18,685 nt of DNA. Source: an uncultured Collinsella sp. Lineage in GTDB: Bacteria; Actinomycetota; Coriobacteriia; Coriobacteriales; Coriobacteriaceae. The notes beneath the pieces are model-generated. The model was given only the letters and a program-made list of their open reading frames with translations, was not told the origin of the DNA and made no database searches. Where the stretch lies: NCBI GenBank assembly GCA_900540095.1, contig UQEO01000034.1:1-18685 (forward strand), read 5' to 3'. Positions 7,414 through 14,172 of this stretch are shown here, piece after piece. Position numbers and translations under genes: made by a program. How positions within the stretch are numbered: position 1 is the stretch's first letter; each line of letters begins with the position of its first letter.

Positions 7414-8940
7414 ATGGAATCGACTGATGTATTGGTAATTGGATCCGGAATTGCGGGCCTTTGTGCCGCCATCGAAGCGGCGCGCACAGGCGCGACCGTT
7501 GCCGTCGCAAGCGCCGGCAAGACCATGAGCGGATCGAGCTTCTTCCCGGGAACCTGGGGGCTCGGCCTTATTGGACCCGTCGACGAAGACGATGAACAGG
7601 ACCTCATCGACACCATCCAGACCGTCGGCGGTGGCGTTGCCGACCCTACACTCGTCCAGACTTTTGTCCACGGTATTCCTCAGGCCATCCAATGGCTCGA
7701 GCAGGATCTTGGCGTTGAGCTTCAGCGCCCACAAAGCGCCGAGAGCGCTCAGCAGAAGCAGTTTATCCCCTGCTTTGACCATAAGACGCGCATGTGGCGC
7801 GGCCTCACCCGCAAGCCCCTTGAGGACGCATGTATGGCCCAGGTCGAGTCTCTCGGCATTCGCCTACTCCCCCACCACGAGCTTATCGACCTTGTTGAGG
7901 ACACGACCGGAAAGATTGTCGGCGCCGTGCTCTTCAACCAAACGAACGAGCGCATTGTGACCTTTACAGCAAAGGCCACTATCATCGCTGCGGGCGGCAC
8001 GGGCGGACTGTTCGAGCGCAGCCTCACTTCCTTCGACGTGCTCAGCTCCTCGCAGGCCATCGCACGGGCACACGGTGCGTCCCTTACCAATATAGAGTTC
8101 ATGCAGATGATGCCCGGCTTCAATGAGCCTAAGCGCAACCTTGTCTTTAACGAGAAGACCTGGCGCTACGTTAAGTTCGACCAGCCAGTTGAAATCGATG
8201 ATGACAAGCTAGACGATCTGCTTGAGCAACGCTCAGGATATGGCCCCTTCACTTCGCGCCTGGCTTCCCGCGCCATCGATCTTGCCATCGATCAAGCAGG
8301 CGCCGAAGGCCTGGCGCTCCACTACGACTTCCCCCGCGAGGACGTCCCCGAGTTTGTGCAGACCTTTGCCACTTGGCTGCAAGACGAGCACGGCATCGCG
8401 CCGACCGACGAGATGCGCGTGGCGATGTATGCCCACGCCGCCAACGGCGGTATCAAGATCGACAAGACCGCGTACACGGGCGTTGAGGGCCTCTACGCCT
8501 GTGGCGAGGCAACAGGCGGCATGCACGGCGCTGACCGCATCGGAGGCCTGTCGAGCGCCAATGGCATCGTATTCGGGCGCATCGCAGGCGCATCAGCGGC
8601 TCGAGCAGCGCTGGGCGCTTCCGAGGCGGCCGCCCCGATGGATACCGCCCTCCCCCAATATGGAATTGCTACAGCAGACGCTGAGCGCCTGACCCGCAGC
8701 CTCAGACACACAATGAGCACCTACTGCATGATCAACAGAACTGAAGCGGATCTATCCAAGGCGCTGCAAGAGCTTGAAAGCCTGCAAGACAAGGCCATGG
8801 CGCTAAGCAAGCCGCATACCAATGACTGCGAGATCGCAGCCCTCGCCCGCTTGCAATCGCAGATTCAGCTGGCAACGGAGATGGTCAAAGCCATGCGCAA
8901 GCGAACCGAAAGTCTGGGTTCGCACTATCGAGCGGATTAA
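7414..8940 (+). CDS. FAD-dependent oxidoreductase (fumarate reductase / L-aspartate oxidase-like flavoprotein), divergent
   Basis: 508-aa soluble flavoprotein. The N terminus has the Rossmann FAD-binding motif DVLVIGSGIAGLCAAIEAA (GxGxxG at 10-15). The second FAD signature AAGGTGGLFER is near 190-200, and the C-terminal FAD segment runs from about 345 (HAANGGIKID, GLYACGEATGGMHGADRIGG near 358-378). The order matches fumarate reductase flavoprotein subunits and L-aspartate oxidase. The catalytic region looks altered: where relatives have a QFHPT-like segment and RGEG, this protein reads FMQMMPGF and NEKTWRYVKF. The substrate is therefore open. No signal peptide or heme domain is visible. ATG 7414 is chosen because AGAAAGGAATC precedes it; an in-frame ATG at 7381 has no ribosome binding site. 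It is monocistronic, between an inverted repeat and a hairpin. Confidence 0.8.
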   Translation: MESTDVLVIGSGIAGLCAAIEAARTGATVAVASAGKTMSGSSFFPGTWGLGLIGPVDEDDEQDLIDTIQTVGGGVADPTLVQTFVHGIPQAIQWLEQDLGVELQRPQSAESAQQKQFIPCFDHKTRMWRGLTRKPLEDACMAQVESLGIRLLPHHELIDLVEDTTGKIVGAVLFNQTNERIVTFTAKATIIAAGGTGGLFERSLTSFDVLSSSQAIARAHGASLTNIEFMQMMPGFNEPKRNLVFNEKTWRYVKFDQPVEIDDDKLDDLLEQRSGYGPFTSRLASRAIDLAIDQAGAEGLALHYDFPREDVPEFVQTFATWLQDEHGIAPTDEMRVAMYAHAANGGIKIDKTAYTGVEGLYACGEATGGMHGADRIGGLSSANGIVFGRIAGASAARAALGASEAAAPMDTALPQYGIATADAERLTRSLRHTMSTYCMINRTEADLSKALQELESLQDKAMALSKPHTNDCEIAALARLQSQIQLATEMVKAMRKRTESLGSHYRAD

Positions 8941-8982
8941 ACCGGACACCTATCTAAAGCAGAACACAACCAATCGATATCC

Positions 8983-9018
8983 ATGGGCCCCGTGAGCTCG
9001 AAGTGGCACGGGACCCAT
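8983..9018. repeat. Hairpin in the gap between the flavoprotein gene and dinD
   Basis: Inverted repeat with 12-bp arms (ATGGGCCCCGTG and CACGGGACCCAT, 11 of 12 pairing) around a 12-base loop. It has no T run, so it is not a standard intrinsic terminator. It lies 85 bases upstream of the dinD start and could be an operator or leader structure. No LexA-type palindrome was recognised nearby. Confidence 0.5.
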
Positions 9019-9101
9019 TCGTGTCCGCACGGGCAAATATACTCATTCTGAATACGGAGTCGACATAGTCCACGTAGACAAACGAACAGAAAGGAAGAGA
9101 T

Positions 9102-9962
9102 ATGGACAGCAGGGATATCGAGAAATGGCGTGTCGAACTTGACAGCTACGCCCATGTAGAAGACGGCGTTGAGTATTGGCTCGCACGCGATTTAATGGAA
9201 CCCCTCGGATACACCCAATGGCGTAATTTTGAGACTGCAGTTAAGAGATCCATGGCATCGTGTGACACGAATAAAATGCCTGTTGCCGCCCATTTTGCTG
9301 AAGCCAGCAAAATGGTAGATGCCGGCATCGCCAAACGAGCCGTAAAAGACTACAAGCTGACGCGCTACGCATGCTATTTAATCGCCCAAAACGGAGACCC
9401 AAATAAGCCCGAAATCGCACTCGCACAGGCGTACTTCGCCGTGCAGACACGCCGTCAGGAGCTCATAGAGCAGCGCTTCGCAGAGATTCAGCGCTTGCAG
9501 GCGCGCCACTCGCTATCCGATTCAGAGAAACAGCTCTCGGGCATTGCGTTCAAACGAGGCGTGGACTCCAAAGGATTCGCGATCATCAAGTCGAAGGGCG
9601 ATGAGGCGTTATTCGGCGGCAGAAGCACGGCGGAAATGAAGCAGCAGCTCGGCGTACCCAAGAGCGCGGCATTGGCGGACAGGTTAGCCGATGTCCTCAT
9701 CAAAGCAAAGGACCTTACGAACTCGATGACGGCCTTCAACGCCGAGGAACACGACCTGTACGGCCTGGACCAGATCAAGCAAGAGCACGTCGAGAACAAC
9801 ACAAGCGTGCGCGGCAGCCTCATCGACCGCGGAATTGTCCCCGAGAACCTACCGCCTGCCGAGGATACAAAAAAGCTCGAGCGTCGCGTGAAGGCAGACG
9901 AGAAGAAACTCAAGGAGGGTACTGACGGTTTTACCGATCCCCAGGGTAGACTCGATCTGTGA
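9102..9962 (+). CDS. dinD: DNA damage-inducible protein D (DinD)-like protein
   Basis: 286-aa homolog of DinD. The E. coli protein, of nearly the same length, is SOS-induced and inhibits RecA-mediated strand exchange by disassembling RecA filaments; that role is known only for E. coli. The N terminus (about 10-110) is a BRO-N/antirepressor-like domain: YWLARDLMEPLGYTQWRNFETAVKRS and then DYKLTRYACYLIAQNGDPNKPEIALAQAYFAVQTR. The C-terminal part is helical and charged (FKRGVDSKGFAIIKSKGDEALFGG and KLERRVKADEKKLKEG). The ribosome binding site AAAGGAAGAG lies before ATG 9102. DinD-like and BRO-N genes are frequent in mobile DNA, and this one abuts a prophage attachment site, so it may be part of an older insertion on the host side of the tRNA. 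Confidence 0.85.
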   Translation: MDSRDIEKWRVELDSYAHVEDGVEYWLARDLMEPLGYTQWRNFETAVKRSMASCDTNKMPVAAHFAEASKMVDAGIAKRAVKDYKLTRYACYLIAQNGDPNKPEIALAQAYFAVQTRRQELIEQRFAEIQRLQARHSLSDSEKQLSGIAFKRGVDSKGFAIIKSKGDEALFGGRSTAEMKQQLGVPKSAALADRLADVLIKAKDLTNSMTAFNAEEHDLYGLDQIKQEHVENNTSVRGSLIDRGIVPENLPPAEDTKKLERRVKADEKKLKEGTDGFTDPQGRLDL

Positions 9963-10004
9963 AAGCGGCTGTGCCCCGACGGGTTCAACCCCATGCGAGG
10001 TCAA

Positions 10005-10036
10005 CAAAAAAGCGACCAGCTTAAGCCAGTCGCTTT
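10005..10036 (-). terminator. Terminator of the interrupted tRNA-Lys gene (minus strand)
   Basis: Stem AAAGCGAC/GTCGCTTT with an imperfectly paired top, followed on the minus strand by a run of six T. It lies just downstream of the tRNA 3' end and shows that the tRNA was a functional host locus transcribed leftwards. It may also stop read-through from dinD in the other direction, where only TTT follows. Confidence 0.75.
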
Positions 10037-10049
10037 AACATGCTTTGGG

Positions 10050-10093
10050 TGGGCCGTCAGGGGGTCGAACCCTGGACCTTGGGATTAAGAGTC
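10050..10093 (-). other. Prophage attachment site: 3' half of tRNA-Lys(CTT)
   Basis: Read on the minus strand, this is the anticodon loop CTCTTAA (anticodon CTT), anticodon-stem 3' side TCCCA, variable loop AGGTC, T-arm CAGGG-TTCGACC-CCCTG, acceptor 3' strand ACGGCCC and discriminator A. The bases upstream of the loop (CAAGA) pair with TCCCA at only the two positions next to the loop, and no D-arm or acceptor 5' strand follows. It is therefore a 3' fragment, not a whole tRNA. Integrases that target tRNA genes leave exactly this on the side away from the tRNA 5' half. The direction predicts that the prophage lies to the right and that the whole tRNA-Lys is rebuilt at its far end. Confidence 0.88.
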
Positions 10094-10215
10094 TTGAACG
10101 TGATGTTATGGAGTGCCTTGTAGCAGCAAAATCGCAGGTAGTTATGTTTCCACACGCTCTCACCGCACTGAAACTGCATTGCAGAACGGATATTGACGGA
10201 TATCCGGCAATGCAT

Positions 10216-10253
10216 AAAGCCCCTCCCCGTCAGTTTCATGCCGGGGAGGGGCT
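10216..10253 (-). terminator. Rho-independent terminator ending the prophage late operon
   Basis: Perfect 12-bp stem (AGCCCCTCCCCG with CGGGGAGGGGCT), 12-base loop, and TTT on the minus strand. It follows the 36-aa membrane gene by eight bases. Between here and the attachment site (10094-10215) I see no gene, only a tandem repeat ACGGATATTG/ACGGATATCC at 10186-10205. Confidence 0.9.
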
Positions 10254-10260
10254 GCATCCA

Positions 10261-10371
10261 TCAATTTCTAAAGTCTTTTTGGCTGCCGACGCGCACGATT
10301 GCCCATCCGAGAAGACCGGTCAGCAGTCCTGCAGCAGCGCCGACAATAAAACAGATATCAAATAGATTCAT
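10261..10371 (-). CDS. Small single-span membrane protein (36 aa) of the lysis module
   Basis: A 36-residue protein, too short for routine calling: MNLFDICFIVGAAAGL, then LLTGLLGWAIVRVGSQKDFRN. One hydrophobic helix (about residues 4-27) is followed by a short charged tail. ATG 10371 has AGGTG six bases upstream, and the gene starts nine bases after the endolysin stop; a strong terminator follows at once. It is not recognised as a family. By position it may be an extra holin-like, antiholin or spanin-like factor; that is inference. Confidence 0.6.
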   Translation of the reverse strand: MNLFDICFIVGAAAGLLTGLLGWAIVRVGSQKDFRN

Positions 10372-10379
10372 ATGCACAC

Positions 10380-11333
10380 CTATCGATAGAGTTGCTTGAC
10401 GAGAGCTTGGCCGATGGCGACGTTGGTGTCGCGGCCCTGGTATCCGTCCGCACCCGATGATCCGCACGAGATACCTTGAGCGATGAGCCACTGCTGGTGT
10501 TTGAAGACCGTTCCCGAACCCATCTGTCGCGCCTGAACACCGCCGACCACGGGATAGACTTTGCATCCGACCTTGTCCTGCAGGGCGCGGACGGCATTCG
10601 AGCCAACCCCGCCCTTGACGTACTCGATTACGCCGCGGTCGCATGCCCAAAGGTATCGCTCATTCGCCGGCCATTGACCGGAGATCACGCCATCGGCAGT
10701 CGTGCCGAGCTGGCGTTGCAGCTCCTTGGCCATCTTCGGGCCGAAATATCGCGTGTCTCCGAGGCTCGGGACCGTATTGTCCGCGACTTCCGTATTTGAC
10801 CCATTCAGTGTCTTGCCGTCGCCAAGCCAGTAGAGCGTGCCGTCCCATGGGTAGCTGTAGTACGCCTTGATGTTGGACTCGCGCCCGGTCTGGTCGCCCT
10901 TGGTGCCGGTGACGGTCCCCTTTTCAGAAATGGAGAATTGGGCCAAGAGGTCGCCGCGAGCTGATCCATAGGGAGAGACGCACACGGCGGTGTGGCACTT
11001 CTCGTTGAGGTAGATGTCTCCACGCTGGGCGGACTTGACGCCCATCTTACGCCAGCCGAAAAGGCCCGTCTTGAGCAGCTGCTCCCGCATGTTTCCGGTA
11101 TACGAGGCTCCGAAGGTATTGACGCCGACCGCGCGGAGGGCGGTCACTACGGCCGAGGAACAGTCGCGATCGCCACCGGCAATAGTGACGGTGGTGCCGT
11201 CGGACAGACAAATCGTCTCGGTCGTTCCGTCCCCCATGCGGTTGGCCTGCGAGTATCCGTGACCGCCGCCACCATCATGGGAGACGAGGTGTTCCATGAC
11301 CTGCGCGAAGGCCTCGCGCTGTGTGATGGCCAT
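10380..11333 (-). CDS. Phage endolysin (NlpC/P60-like amidase, Amidase_5 type)
   Basis: 317-aa peptidoglycan hydrolase. The N-terminal catalytic domain (about 1-165) has the cysteine-histidine arrangement of bacteriophage amidases: Cys58 in DRDCSSAVVTAL and His114 in GDIYLNEKCHTAVCV, with AFAQVMEHLVSHD at the start. This resembles the phage peptidoglycan hydrolase family that includes pneumococcal phage Pal. The C-terminal half (about 195-317) carries repeats that look like cell-wall or peptidoglycan binding units (MAKELQRQLGTTADGVISGQ, then VRALQDKVG and VFKHQQWLIAQG). No signal peptide is seen, so export depends on the holin encoded immediately upstream (stop and start separated by three bases). 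ATG 11333 has AGGCGG upstream. The exact bond cleaved cannot be decided from sequence. Confidence 0.9.
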   Translation of the reverse strand: MAITQREAFAQVMEHLVSHDGGGGHGYSQANRMGDGTTETICLSDGTTVTIAGGDRDCSSAVVTALRAVGVNTFGASYTGNMREQLLKTGLFGWRKMGVKSAQRGDIYLNEKCHTAVCVSPYGSARGDLLAQFSISEKGTVTGTKGDQTGRESNIKAYYSYPWDGTLYWLGDGKTLNGSNTEVADNTVPSLGDTRYFGPKMAKELQRQLGTTADGVISGQWPANERYLWACDRGVIEYVKGGVGSNAVRALQDKVGCKVYPVVGGVQARQMGSGTVFKHQQWLIAQGISCGSSGADGYQGRDTNVAIGQALVKQLYR

Positions 11334-11336
11334 GGC

Positions 11337-11612
11337 CTACTCAACCGCCTTGGCGTCATATGCGGCATGGGGCTCGCTGTACGACATGGCACGCTTCGAG
11401 TCCGACGCGCCCTTGGTGGTCGGATCGACGATCACGCCGAAGCCGGCGAGAACGGTCAGGATGATTCCGACGAGCTGGATGAGCGACCCCTGGGAGATAG
11501 GCGCCACGACTCCGAGGATTCCGAGCACCTGATAGGCTGCGCTGATTACGGTGGCGGCCAATGCCGCGAGCGTCTGCTTATTCTTGAAGCGAAGGGCCCA
11601 GTTGATTTTCAT
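11337..11612 (-). CDS. Phage holin, phi LC3-type
   Basis: 91-aa holin. It begins MKINWALRFKNKQTLAAL, followed by two hydrophobic helices (about 13-33 and 37-61) separated by a short turn with PISQG, and ends in a hydrophilic tail with DPTTKGASDSKRAMSYSEP. The INWxxRxKNKxx start and DPTTKGxxDS after the second helix are the marks of the phi LC3 holin family (Phage_holin_1). It forms membrane lesions that release the endolysin at the end of infection. The ribosome binding site AGGAGATGAAAA lies before ATG 11612. The endolysin gene follows directly, the classical holin-endolysin pair. Confidence 0.94.
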   Translation of the reverse strand: MKINWALRFKNKQTLAALAATVISAAYQVLGILGVVAPISQGSLIQLVGIILTVLAGFGVIVDPTTKGASDSKRAMSYSEPHAAYDAKAVE

Positions 11613-11622
11613 TTTTCATCTC

Positions 11623-11934
11623 CTAATCTGACCCGCCGATACCGTGATGCAGATCGTAATTCTTCTCGACGCGGTCGAGCCGGTTGAACAAGGTGATGAC
11701 CTGTTGCTCGACTTTCGTGAGGCGCTCGCCGTGGTCGTCGAGCTTGCGGTTGATCTCCTTGACGCCGTCCTTGATCTCGCTCGTGTCGCCGCAAAGGCTG
11801 TCGAGCTTGTCTTCGGTCCGCTGCTCCTTGGCAGACGATGTTTTGGATACGGAGACGCGCCCGATGAAGAACGTGACAATCACAACGGCGGCCGAGAGGA
11901 CCGACGTTGCCTCCCCGATGCTCAGCGCCGGCAC
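11623..11934 (-). CDS. Membrane-anchored coiled-coil phage protein upstream of holin
   Basis: 103-aa protein with one N-terminal transmembrane helix (about residues 6-26, ATSVLSAAVVIVTFFIGRV) and then a long charged helix with heptad-like spacing (KLDSLCGDTSEIKDGVKEINRKL and RLTKVEQQVITLFNRLDRVEK). I start it at GTG 11934, because GGAGGAGG lies six bases upstream at the end of xkdX; an ATG at 11976 would overlap xkdX by 41 bases and add an arginine-rich leader. It resembles the small XhlA/holin-associated proteins of Bacillus prophages in topology and place (between XkdX and holin). The resemblance is by architecture only. Confidence 0.72.
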   Translation of the reverse strand: MPALSIGEATSVLSAAVVIVTFFIGRVSVSKTSSAKEQRTEDKLDSLCGDTSEIKDGVKEINRKLDDHGERLTKVEQQVITLFNRLDRVEKNYDLHHGIGGSD

Positions 11935-11935
11935 C

Positions 11936-12118
11936 CTAAACCTCCTCCGCGTACTCTTCTCCGACGATCTCCTCATATTCGTCGCATGTGATCCACTTGC
12001 AGGCCACGGCTCGATGCACCATGGCCTTGGTCCAGAGGCCGCGCTCGTAGTAGCGCCTCACCTTGTCATAGTTCTTCGAGTGCGCCGCCGTGGTTGCAGC
12101 CTTGACGCGTACCGCCAT
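11936..12118 (-). CDS. xkdX: XkdX family phage protein
   Basis: 60-aa protein. Its C-terminal 45 residues fit the small XkdX family found between tail-fibre and holin genes in prophages such as PBSX: YDKVRRYYERGLWTKAMVHRAV, then ITCDEYEEIVGEEY. The N-terminal 12 residues are extra. ATG 12118 overlaps the previous stop as TAATG, and the end provides the ribosome binding site of the next gene. The function of XkdX is unknown; the location near the fibre and lysis genes is conserved. Confidence 0.88.
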   Translation of the reverse strand: MAVRVKAATTAAHSKNYDKVRRYYERGLWTKAMVHRAVACKWITCDEYEEIVGEEYAEEV

Positions 12119-12444
12119 TACTGTTCACCCCCGACCGTCATCATCAGGTAGTCGATGTTTGCCGTGTTGGTCTCGGTTTGGCTGGGCTCGGCGACCTTCT
12201 CGCGCATCTGCTCAAGCAGCTTGTCCACGTCCGGGGCCTCACCCTTTCCGTAGGCGGCGACGGCCGCGGTGTAGGCGAGCTTTCGCGCCTTCCGCTCAAC
12301 GTACTCGTCATCGTCGATAACGCCCGCGTCGTGCGCCGCGTCGGGGTCGCCGATCTGCGACAGCAGATCGCGCAGGGCGTTGACCTCGGCCATGGTGCCG
12401 TCTTGAAGCTCGTTGGGGCGCGGCATGTCTTCCTCAGTGTCCAT
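12118..12444 (-). CDS. Phage protein of unknown function (108 aa, acidic, helical)
   Basis: 108-aa protein, not recognised. It is acidic and mostly helical (MDTEEDMPRPNELQDGTMAE, ALRDLLSQIGDPDAAHDAG), with KARKLAYTAAVAAYGKG in the middle. It ends in a short hydrophobic segment, NIDYLMMTVGGEQ. I start it at ATG 12444 behind AGAGGAG; the same frame stays open to 12546 but passes through the terminator of the upstream gene. It heads the XkdX-holin-endolysin block, so it is likely the small protein often found between tail fibres and XkdX, possibly a fibre assembly factor. That last point is a guess. Confidence 0.72.
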   Translation of the reverse strand: MDTEEDMPRPNELQDGTMAEVNALRDLLSQIGDPDAAHDAGVIDDDEYVERKARKLAYTAAVAAYGKGEAPDVDKLLEQMREKVAEPSQTETNTANIDYLMMTVGGEQ

Positions 12445-12520
12445 GCGGACTCCTCTCTTGTCGGGGAATGTGTCGCCATCGTATTGGCGCCGTGAGATTG
12501 CCGGGCCGCTTCGATGGGCG

Positions 12521-12552
12521 CAAAGAAAGAAGGCGCGCCGCGGCACGCCTTC
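12521..12552 (-). terminator. Rho-independent terminator after the DGR reverse transcriptase
   Basis: Stem GAAGGCG/CGCCTTC extended by a mismatch and two further pairs, loop CGCG, then TTTCTTT on the minus strand. It lies 30 bases after the reverse transcriptase stop and separates the DGR from the lysis block. Confidence 0.8.
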
Positions 12553-12582
12553 GATGCTTCTGTTATTTCGCGGCCGCTTCGC

Positions 12583-13803
12583 TTAGGCCGCTGCTTTGAG
12601 TTGCCGGTTCTCCGCTATTGCGAGGGCTTGCCTCCGCTTGAATCGTCCCTCGGGTTGGCCTGCATTGAGCACCCCCCCCCTCCCCGCGCGAGATTTTCGA
12701 ACAGGGCTGCGGTACAGCGCGTCCATGGCCAAAACGCTGCGGTGCGCGTCCAGCCGCTTCATGCCGCCGCGCCAGCTCTGGTAGCTCCGCTCAACCTGCT
12801 CGGGGGTCATGACGCCATCGGCGACCATGCGGGCCATCTTCTTCAGCTTGCGGCGCTCGCGCGTTATGGAGTCTCTGCACGGCTTCACGACTATGCGGCC
12901 CGTCTCCGTGTAGAAGATGCGCTTCTTCAGCCACGTGAAGCCGCGTGTGAGCTTCACCGGCGCGGTCTTGCGCGGGTTCAGCTCTATGCCCAGCTCGGCG
13001 CACTTGCGCCCTATCAGCAGAAGGCACACTTGGAGGTACTCCTTGCTCTCGTGGATCAGGTAGAAGTCGTCCATATATCGACCGTAGGCCTCGGGGCGCA
13101 GCATCTCGATTGCGTAGTGGTCAATGCGGTTGGGGTGCGCGACGGCGCATATCTGGTTCGGCTCGCTGCCCAGCCCCAGGCCCACATCGCCCTGCGCGTC
13201 TATCAGGCGGTGCTCCAAGGCGACCACGCGCGGATCTAGCAGCGCGGAGGCCACCTGGTCTTTGACGGGTTGGTGCGCTATGCGCGCGAAGTAGTCGGAG
13301 AAGTCGCCGAGCAGTATGTAGCCCTCGCGGCCGTGCCGCCTCCAGTGGTCGGCCAGGTGGCGCTTGAGCAGCCTCAGGGCGTAGTCGGTGCCGCGCCCCT
13401 TTATGTTCGCGGAGTTGGCCGTTATGAGCGTCGGGACTATCGCGGGTACGAGGGCGTTCTGAGAAAGCGACTTCTGAATCACTCGCTCTGGGAAGTGCAC
13501 GGCGCTGATGTGGCGCAGCTTGCCGCGCTCCCACAGGTCGAAGCGGATGAAGCCCCGGCATATGTCGCGGCCCTCCAGAAGGTCGTTCCTCGATTTGACC
13601 GCGTTTCGCAGATAGTCCTTCATATAACGCTGCGTGGAGGACTTCCACATCACGCCGCCCGCCGCCTGCTTGGAGGCCTTGCAAAGGCTGTTGAGGTCGG
13701 CCACGGCCTCAAGGGTGCACGGCTTCACGCGCTCGGCCTTGGCCTTGGCGCGCCTCTCCTCGCGGCGCTTGCGGCGCGCGGCCCTTCTTTCCTCGGAGTT
13801 CAT
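12583..13803 (-). CDS. DGR reverse transcriptase
   Basis: 406-aa reverse transcriptase. A basic N terminus (AARRKRREERRAKAKAERVK) precedes the polymerase domain. The catalytic box is GRYMDDFYLI, with YMDD at about 243-246; the first catalytic aspartate region is GYILLGDFSDYFARI (about 162-176). Motif 4, usually [I/L]GxxxSQ in DGR enzymes, reads LGSEPNQ here, so Ser is Asn. GIELNPRKT and GFTWLKKRIFYTETG form the end of the palm and the start of the thumb. It copies TR RNA into cDNA with errors at adenines, working with Avd, and the cDNA replaces VR. ATG 13803 is preferred (GGGGTG six bases upstream); a GTG at 13812 would add three residues. There is no maturase or endonuclease domain, as expected for a DGR and not a group II intron. 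Confidence 0.94.
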   Translation of the reverse strand: MNSEERRAARRKRREERRAKAKAERVKPCTLEAVADLNSLCKASKQAAGGVMWKSSTQRYMKDYLRNAVKSRNDLLEGRDICRGFIRFDLWERGKLRHISAVHFPERVIQKSLSQNALVPAIVPTLITANSANIKGRGTDYALRLLKRHLADHWRRHGREGYILLGDFSDYFARIAHQPVKDQVASALLDPRVVALEHRLIDAQGDVGLGLGSEPNQICAVAHPNRIDHYAIEMLRPEAYGRYMDDFYLIHESKEYLQVCLLLIGRKCAELGIELNPRKTAPVKLTRGFTWLKKRIFYTETGRIVVKPCRDSITRERRKLKKMARMVADGVMTPEQVERSYQSWRGGMKRLDAHRSVLAMDALYRSPVRKSRAGRGGVLNAGQPEGRFKRRQALAIAENRQLKAAA

Positions 13804-14015
13804 CGAAGGCACCCCGCACGGCTCTCAGTGTGGCTCTGGCAGCCGCTTGAGGTATGGCCATGAAACGCGGCGAAGCCACGGAGCGCCGCGCCATGCAAGC
13901 AGCGTCCGGCCACCCTCGCGGGGTGCGTATTTACGGGCTCGCGCCCGACGGTCGCGCCTTCCTTCCTCTCTGCGCTCTGCTTTCGGCCCTGGGGCCTACT
14001 CGGTCTGGCAATAAG

Positions 14016-14143
14016 GGAATCCGGGGCGGGGGCGAACCCAGACGTTCGTCGCCGAGTTGTAGTTGGCATTGCCGTTGTTGTTGACGTAGCACACGTTGGA
14101 CGAGGAGCCACCCATGACGGAACGCAGCCACCAATTGTACCGA
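14016..14143 (-). repeat. DGR template repeat (TR)
   Basis: 128-bp non-coding copy of VR lying between avd and the reverse transcriptase gene, in the same direction. It matches VR (14752-14879) at 114 of 128 bases. The 14 differences are all T on the plus strand of TR, i.e. A on the sense strand. Its sense-strand A content is 24, of which 14 are changed in VR. If translated in the VR frame it encodes many Asn codons (AAC/AAT), the usual design allowing wide substitution. The end nearest the reverse transcriptase contains 14 consecutive G/C bases (14021-14034). The 210 bases to the reverse transcriptase start hold no gene and probably form the structured 3' spacer of the TR RNA. A GC hairpin CACCC/GGGTG is visible near 13911-13925. 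Confidence 0.96.
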
Positions 14144-14166
14144 TATACAAGGCGGGACCGCCGCCC

Positions 14167-14172
14167 ATTATA
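14167..14172 (-). promoter_or_regulatory. Possible -10 box (TATAAT) before TR
   Basis: A perfect TATAAT overlaps the last codon and stop of avd on the minus strand. Transcription from it would begin close to the start of TR. The hexamer 17 bases upstream (CGAGCT) is a poor -35, so a promoter is only possible. A separate promoter for TR RNA would make mechanistic sense. Confidence 0.3.

Noticed and set aside
10039..10120. Complete tRNA gene
   Set aside because: Only the 3' half folds. The 5' side of the anticodon stem, D-arm and acceptor 5' strand are absent.
12583..13812. Group II intron or retron reverse transcriptase
   Set aside because: There is no maturase/endonuclease domain and no intron boundaries or msr/msd, while an adenine-biased TR/VR pair and an Avd gene are present.
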